From contig CADBHQ010000015.1 in the NCBI GenBank assembly GCA_902794535.1, forward strand, positions 62,001-126,000: a stretch of 64,000 nt of DNA. The letters are read 5' to 3'. This document shows, piece by piece, positions 59,599-64,000 of the stretch. Every line of letters starts with the position of its first letter. Position 1 is the stretch's first letter. Origin of the DNA: Fibrobacter succinogenes. GTDB taxonomy: Bacteria > Fibrobacterota > Fibrobacteria > Fibrobacterales > Fibrobacteraceae. The translations under genes were made by a program, and so were the position numbers. The notes below the pieces were generated by a model, which saw only the letters and a list, made by a program, of their open reading frames with translations, had not been told where the DNA came from and ran no database searches.

Positions 59599-61782
59599 TT
59601 AATGGACAACTATGAATTTGCCTTTCTTTACTTTAGAGCCGTCTTTGACGACGTAATAATAGACGCCCGGAGCAACAAATTTGCCAATCTTATCGCAGCC
59701 ATCCCATTCAACCTTTCCGCCCAAGAGATCATCTTCGCGGAACGATTTAATCAAGGCGCCTCCACGGTTATAAATGCTTACCACCGAATTTTCGGTAACA
59801 CCTTCAATCGTAAAGCGTTCATGAATCTTCGGCCTAAACGGAATCGGATAAGCATAAACCTTTATCTCGGCAGAATCCGTCATGTTCTTGCTTGCGTCAC
59901 GCAAATCTTTGCGCTGGTAATAGCTCACACCATTGTCATGAGCAAACCAGGCAATACCAAGCACATGGTCAATGGCGACATCCAGAACACTGTTATCAAG
60001 CAAGCCGTCTTTTGTCGTGAAATTTTTCACCACCAACGTGTCAGGAGATCCATTCTTGGGCGTCAAGCGGAATACACCTTGGTTTGCCGTACCAACCCAC
60101 AAGTTTCCATGGACATCGACATCAATTGAGGTATATTCGGGGCCAACCATTCCGTTTGTCGATGTCGGCGAAAGAAGGGTATCCTGTTCTTCATCTAAAT
60201 AAACCAATGAAGACATAGATACAATCCACAGCCTTTTTCCGACAGAATCGTAGGCAATGTCAATAGGCGTAGGAGAAATGCCCCCATAGGTTTTCACGTT
60301 CCCGATGGGTTCAAGCTGTCCGCCGTTGGATTTAGGAGGTTTGAACTTGTGGACATCAAGTTCACCAGAGCTAGCATTAACCGTTCCGGCCCTACTTGCC
60401 GTATAAACCAACCAGTTTCCATCATCATCGAAGGTTGCATACATTGCCCCGGGAATCGCCCTAGAACCAACTTGACTTGCGCAAGAGACTTCACCATCCT
60501 TGGTAAAATAGGATATACCGTAATGACCGTTTTTACGAGCCGTCGATGACAAGAAACCAGATTTATCGGGAGCAGGAACCGTAGAAAAAGAAACGGTATA
60601 GTTTGTAATGATGGTGTCGAGACACAATCCATCTGTACTCCTAAACCAGAAATCATGCTGTTCGCCCCATTGAGAATACATCGTAAAGGAGAGCCCCCAA
60701 ATATGGTAAAACACATGACCATCGGGCAAATACGACAAAACCTTCATTCTCGTATAGGCATTACTAGCGTTACCAAGGCCGCCATACACTTCTTCAGGCT
60801 TTTTCCAGCCCGTCAAGTTACCATAACTCAATTTGCCATCAACCGAAGCGGCAAGAACGCCACCGACAGGTGTTGCCTGCAATTCATAGGTTGCACCCAA
60901 AGGAAATTTCTGGTATTCTGTCAGGTCTTTGATCTTTTTTGCACCATTTGCCAAATAAAAGACATTTTTCGGGCCCACGAGATACGTCCCGTCTTGAAAC
61001 TTGACTTGCCATTTAACCCAGCTCTTAACCTTAATCACGGTGTCTTTTTCAGCCTTAATCGTAGTGTCCCTGTAATACAAAACGGAATCTTTCAAAACAA
61101 CGCCATCGACATTGACCTCGTCTTCACTCAATGTTTCTAAGCCAGCAACCGAAGTCTTGGGAGAAAGGGACGCCCATGACGAGGGTGAAACAAGATGCTT
61201 GTCTTCGGAAAGATGATCCCAATCCATTTTACGGACATACAAGGCTTTTTCCATTTTCACGTACAGGGAATCGCCATGAACAACCATCTTTTGAATTGGA
61301 CTTGCAGAAAGCATGGCGTCTCCGATACGATCAATCGTCAAAAGAGAACGATTCTGCATGAGATCAAAGAACGCGAGGCGATCTTCAAATGCAATCACCA
61401 AAATGGTCTTGCCAAGCACAGCCCCATGGGGAATTGCCCGGACATTATTCTTGACATAAGAACGGTTCAGGACAATCCAAGGCTTTTCGCCTTCGCCAAG
61501 AACCGCAACAAGTCCATATTCGGAAACGGCATAATAGCCAATCGAAGAACCTACGATAGAATAAAACTTCGAGGTTTCGAGACCGTGATCGGAATGATAC
61601 ACCAAATCGCCATCGAGGGCACGATAACGGATACCCCCATCGGTCGCAAGCAAGATACCTTTATCACCAAAAGGCACGACATCGTGAATGGGGAACGGAT
61701 TGGAAAACGCCCCCCATTGATCGGCGGCACCAACATATACTGCCAAAAGCAGCAGGCATAAAATAAGAGATTTGAACTTCAC
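59599..61782 (-). CDS. PorZ-like secreted propeller protein with C-terminal sorting-type domain
   Basis: A 727-aa exported protein: signal peptide (1-20), two beta-propeller regions (about 25-250 and 300-630; VFPFGDKGILLATDGGIRY-type blades, GPEYTSIDVDVHGNLWVGTANQGVFRLTP near the end), and a C-terminal beta-sandwich (about 645-727; VYAYPIPFRPKIHERFTIEG, APGVYYYVVKDG). This order matches PorZ, a surface-exposed T9SS component, but two-component-regulator-propeller proteins of other roles share it. It is encoded 9 bp downstream of an ECF-type sigma factor, so that factor may control it. Confidence 0.68.
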   Translation of the reverse strand: MKFKSLILCLLLLAVYVGAADQWGAFSNPFPIHDVVPFGDKGILLATDGGIRYRALDGDLVYHSDHGLETSKFYSIVGSSIGYYAVSEYGLVAVLGEGEKPWIVLNRSYVKNNVRAIPHGAVLGKTILVIAFEDRLAFFDLMQNRSLLTIDRIGDAMLSASPIQKMVVHGDSLYVKMEKALYVRKMDWDHLSEDKHLVSPSSWASLSPKTSVAGLETLSEDEVNVDGVVLKDSVLYYRDTTIKAEKDTVIKVKSWVKWQVKFQDGTYLVGPKNVFYLANGAKKIKDLTEYQKFPLGATYELQATPVGGVLAASVDGKLSYGNLTGWKKPEEVYGGLGNASNAYTRMKVLSYLPDGHVFYHIWGLSFTMYSQWGEQHDFWFRSTDGLCLDTIITNYTVSFSTVPAPDKSGFLSSTARKNGHYGISYFTKDGEVSCASQVGSRAIPGAMYATFDDDGNWLVYTASRAGTVNASSGELDVHKFKPPKSNGGQLEPIGNVKTYGGISPTPIDIAYDSVGKRLWIVSMSSLVYLDEEQDTLLSPTSTNGMVGPEYTSIDVDVHGNLWVGTANQGVFRLTPKNGSPDTLVVKNFTTKDGLLDNSVLDVAIDHVLGIAWFAHDNGVSYYQRKDLRDASKNMTDSAEIKVYAYPIPFRPKIHERFTIEGVTENSVVSIYNRGGALIKSFREDDLLGGKVEWDGCDKIGKFVAPGVYYYVVKDGSKVKKGKFIVVH

Positions 61783-61791
61783 GCCCTAAAA

Positions 61792-62409
61792 TTACGAAAA
61801 TTCACTCGCCCGCGTTAGCCAATCGTCAAAATTCGTGCAAGAACTTTCGTTATTTTTTTGTTTCGACATATATTCGCTCTTTTTTCGACGCATCTTCTTG
61901 ATTGCTTCAGATCTTCTTTTTAAGAACGTACTCCGGCTAACGCCACAAAACAGGCTCGCCTGGGTAGCCGGGATTTCGCCGATATAGGAATATTCTATCG
62001 CCATTTTTTCGACCGGAGAAAGGCATCCCATCAAAAAGTCCAATTCATTGCGCAAAGCGCGCCTTCGGCGTTTTTCCAAAACCTCTTGGTCAATTACCCC
62101 ACCCGAGGCATCGTATGTGGCGGAATTGTCCGACAAGCATGAAAACGGGACAACCGGAGGTACCCTTCGGTTCATATCGCTAAAAGCGTTGCGGACAACG
62201 GTCCGAAACCACGAATCCACCGGTTTCTTCAGGTCTAAAGTATACGCTGACCGGCATAAACGGAGTGCAACCTCTTGAAAAAGGTCTTTTGCGCCGTCAG
62301 GGTCATTACTCTTGAACTGACAGAGTTTGTAAATTTGTGAGGCATTCTTGCGCCACACTTTTTCAACCCACTTGGGAGTTTTTTCTGTTAAAATTCTTGA
62401 TTTTGACAT
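61792..62409 (-). CDS. ECF-type RNA polymerase sigma factor
   Basis: A 205-aa sigma-70-family factor with regions 2 and 4 only. Region 2: DGAKDLFQEVALRLCRSAYT and SWFRTVVRNAFSDMNRR; region 4: LSPVEKMAIEYSYIGEIPATQASLF and GVSRSTFLKRRSEAIKKM. The linker is short and the C-terminus has a 20-residue Ser/Lys-rich tail. No anti-sigma gene is adjacent. It precedes the PorZ-like gene by 9 bp, so both form an operon. No clear ribosome site is visible before its ATG. It is divergent from dsbD. Confidence 0.85.
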   Translation of the reverse strand: MSKSRILTEKTPKWVEKVWRKNASQIYKLCQFKSNDPDGAKDLFQEVALRLCRSAYTLDLKKPVDSWFRTVVRNAFSDMNRRVPPVVPFSCLSDNSATYDASGGVIDQEVLEKRRRRALRNELDFLMGCLSPVEKMAIEYSYIGEIPATQASLFCGVSRSTFLKRRSEAIKKMRRKKSEYMSKQKNNESSCTNFDDWLTRASEFS

Positions 62410-62425
62410 TTGACAACCAGGAATT

Positions 62426-62455
62426 TTGACAGCGAACTTTCAGTTGCGATAAAAT
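62426..62455 (+). promoter_or_regulatory. Promoter in front of dsbD
   Basis: TTGACA (62426-62431), 18-bp spacer, TAAAAT (62450-62455). Only two bases separate the -10 box from the ATG at 62458. TTTGACA also occurs at 62402 and 62409, giving three copies in 30 bp. Confidence 0.6.
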
Positions 62456-62457
62456 TT

Positions 62458-64000
62458 ATGAAAATAAAACTGAAAAAACGAAATTTTGGAAATTTTGCAA
62501 ACAGGTGTTTGCAGCTATCAACAGCTTTTTTCATTTCAGCTCTTTTTCTGGTAATTTATCCACAATCTGTTAACGCCCAAGAGTTCAATATGAACTCGAT
62601 GCCGCCCCCGGATATGCAGATGCAATATAGCGCGGGCGCATTGAAAGACGGCGGAAAATTGACCGTGTGGGTAACCATTCCGGAAAAGTGGCACGTAAAC
62701 GCAAACGAAGTCACCGACGAATTCTTGAAGCCATCTTCGATTGTGGTGAAAGCCGAAGGAATCGAATTCGGTGATGTGGTGTGGCCCAAACCCATTAAGG
62801 AATACAACGAGGCGCTAGAACTCGAGATTTTGACTTTCCGCGGTGAATTCAAGATTGAAATTCCCGTAAAGAGCGTTGGTGAAAAATACGACAGCCTTGG
62901 AACTGAAGTGACCTTCCATTACCAGGCCTGCGACAATTCCATTTGCCTCGCGCCTGCAAGCAAGACGATTTCGCTCAGCGGAAATGCGGCTGGCGTAAAA
63001 TCCAGCAATGTAAATAGCAGCGCAAAAAAAAACGACTCCGAAAATGAAGTAACCGCCAGCACAAGCGACAATGAGAACTTGGAAACGAGCGATGCAGGCG
63101 CCACCGCTTCGGCAGGAATTATCGCCCTTTTGTTTTTCGCTTTCCTCGGCGGAATCATTCTGAACTTGATGCCGTGCGTTTTGCCGGTGCTTTCGCTCAA
63201 GCTCTTTAGCCTGATCAAGCAGGCCGGCGAAAATCGCGGACGGCTCCTCGCTTTGGGAGGAGCCACAACGGCGGGCATTCTGGCAAGTTTCTGGGCGCTG
63301 GCCGCCGTTGTCGCCGCCGTCAAGGCCGGCGGCGGGTCCGCGGGCTGGGGCATGCAATTCCAAAGTGCTGGATTCATCGCCTTCATGGTCGTGATTCTGA
63401 CTGCATTTGCCATGAGCTTTTTCGGCGTGTTCGAAGTGTGGCTCCCGTGGGGTGCCACCACGAAGATGGACGAAGCCGGCCATAAGGCGGGCTTCGCAGG
63501 CGCCTTCTTTACTGGAGCGCTTCTTGTTCTTTTAAGCACGCCGTGCTCGGCCCCCTTCCTCGGCACAGCCATGGGATTTGCCTTTGCGCAGACGACGCCC
63601 GTACTCTTCTTATTCTTTACCGCAGCAGGGCTCGGCCTTGCTCTCCCCTACATGCTCGTAAGCGCCTTCCCGAAAATTCTGAAGGTATTCCCGAAACCAG
63701 GCCCGTGGATGGTGAAACTCCAAAAGGTGATGGGCGTATTGCTCCTTGCAAGTGTCATATGGCTCTTGTGGATTGTGAACGAACAAGCCGGCACCGCTGG
63801 CGTCGGGATGTTCGCCATCGTCGTGGTGGCAAGCGTTGCCTGTAGCGTACTGCTCGGCAAATTCGCGCCGCCGGGAGTCGCCTTCGGTCGCGAAGTCGCC
63901 GGATTCGGTTTGAGCATTGTCGTTCTCGTATCAATCTGGTTTGCCGCAATCGCTCCTGAATACGAACGTGCTGCCAGCGAAAAGTTCAACGCCCGCATGC
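62458..64000 (+). CDS. dsbD: DsbD/ScsB-like thiol:disulfide interchange protein, C-terminus cut by the window end
   Basis: 514 codons are present. A signal-like N-terminus, a periplasmic DsbD-alpha-like domain (about 40-190; YQACDNSICLAP carries the CxxxxC cysteines), then the membrane domain with NLMPCVLPVLSLK and LLSTPCSAPFLG, the two redox cysteines that pass electrons across the membrane. The C-terminal thioredoxin domain would lie beyond base 64000. It supplies reducing power to the periplasm. The ATG at 62458 gives a lysine-rich lead; a TTG further in (62512, behind ACAGGTGT) is an alternative because the -10 box is so close to the ATG. Confidence 0.88.
   Translation, partial: MKIKLKKRNFGNFANRCLQLSTAFFISALFLVIYPQSVNAQEFNMNSMPPPDMQMQYSAGALKDGGKLTVWVTIPEKWHVNANEVTDEFLKPSSIVVKAEGIEFGDVVWPKPIKEYNEALELEILTFRGEFKIEIPVKSVGEKYDSLGTEVTFHYQACDNSICLAPASKTISLSGNAAGVKSSNVNSSAKKNDSENEVTASTSDNENLETSDAGATASAGIIALLFFAFLGGIILNLMPCVLPVLSLKLFSLIKQAGENRGRLLALGGATTAGILASFWALAAVVAAVKAGGGSAGWGMQFQSAGFIAFMVVILTAFAMSFFGVFEVWLPWGATTKMDEAGHKAGFAGAFFTGALLVLLSTPCSAPFLGTAMGFAFAQTTPVLFLFFTAAGLGLALPYMLVSAFPKILKVFPKPGPWMVKLQKVMGVLLLASVIWLLWIVNEQAGTAGVGMFAIVVVASVACSVLLGKFAPPGVAFGREVAGFGLSIVVLVSIWFAAIAPEYERAASEKFNARM

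Noticed and set aside
1-64000. Insertion sequences, prophage or integrative elements
   Set aside because: No transposase, integrase, phage structural or conjugation gene was seen anywhere in the window.

Overview
The window looks like a chromosomal stretch of a Fibrobacter-type bacterium (Fibrobacterota, FCB group). Evidence in the sequence: two protein families first defined as Fibrobacter succinogenes paralogous families (TIGR02171-like at 29.9-32.6 kb, TIGR02147-like at 36.7-37.5 kb), secreted or lipoprotein GH5 and GH8 glycosidases, T9SS-like C-terminal domains on secreted proteins, LpxA and many outer-membrane proteins (Gram-negative envelope), and many lipoproteins. The assignment is inference from gene content; no database search was run.

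Layout. 0-9.7 kb (+ strand except glmM): end of pyrC, aroD, a PTS IIA protein, tRNA-Val(CAC) with a consensus promoter, a TolC-like protein, an Hsp20 with a sigma-54-type promoter, a secreted CE1-like esterase, then glmM (-) and two tandem membrane GGDEF proteins. 9.7-26.9 kb (- strand): purA (frame broken), a Crp/Fnr regulator, a PASTA protein, TPR and other lipoproteins, a catalytically degenerate M6-type protease, an FGE-like lipoprotein, an NlpE-like protein, a LytTR regulator, lepB, an Ig-like lipoprotein and dinG. 27-32.6 kb: a collagen-like lipoprotein fused to a histidine phosphatase domain (+), facing a TIGR02171 protein cut off from its signal peptide by a frameshift (-). 32.6-39 kb: MoxR ATPase, small genes, a TIGR02147 regulator followed by two paralogous lipoproteins, and a broken BatD-like gene.

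39-56 kb is a carbohydrate and cell-surface region: GH8 lipoprotein, a carbohydrate-binding-like secreted protein, a large GH5 cellulase, then a 10-kb minus-strand operon (54.6 to 44.6 kb) encoding a carbohydrate-binding-like secreted protein, two outer-membrane barrel proteins fused into one 1635-aa ORF, a third paralogous barrel, a lipoprotein and a GH18-like protein without catalytic residues. A second GH5 lipoprotein follows. 56-64 kb returns to housekeeping and envelope genes: lpxA, a GT2 glycosyltransferase, cca, a lipoprotein, a PorZ-like propeller protein, an ECF-type sigma factor and the start of dsbD.

The most interesting parts are the surface operon with the GH18 pseudoenzyme, the collagen-like/phosphatase fusion, the TIGR02147 regulator with repeated putative operators, and promoters that place the -10 element only 4-8 nt from the start codon (possible leaderless mRNAs). 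Several reading frames are broken or fused (purA, TIGR02171, BatD-like, the barrel pair, possibly the second GH5), so either the assembly has small deletions or this strain carries real lesions.
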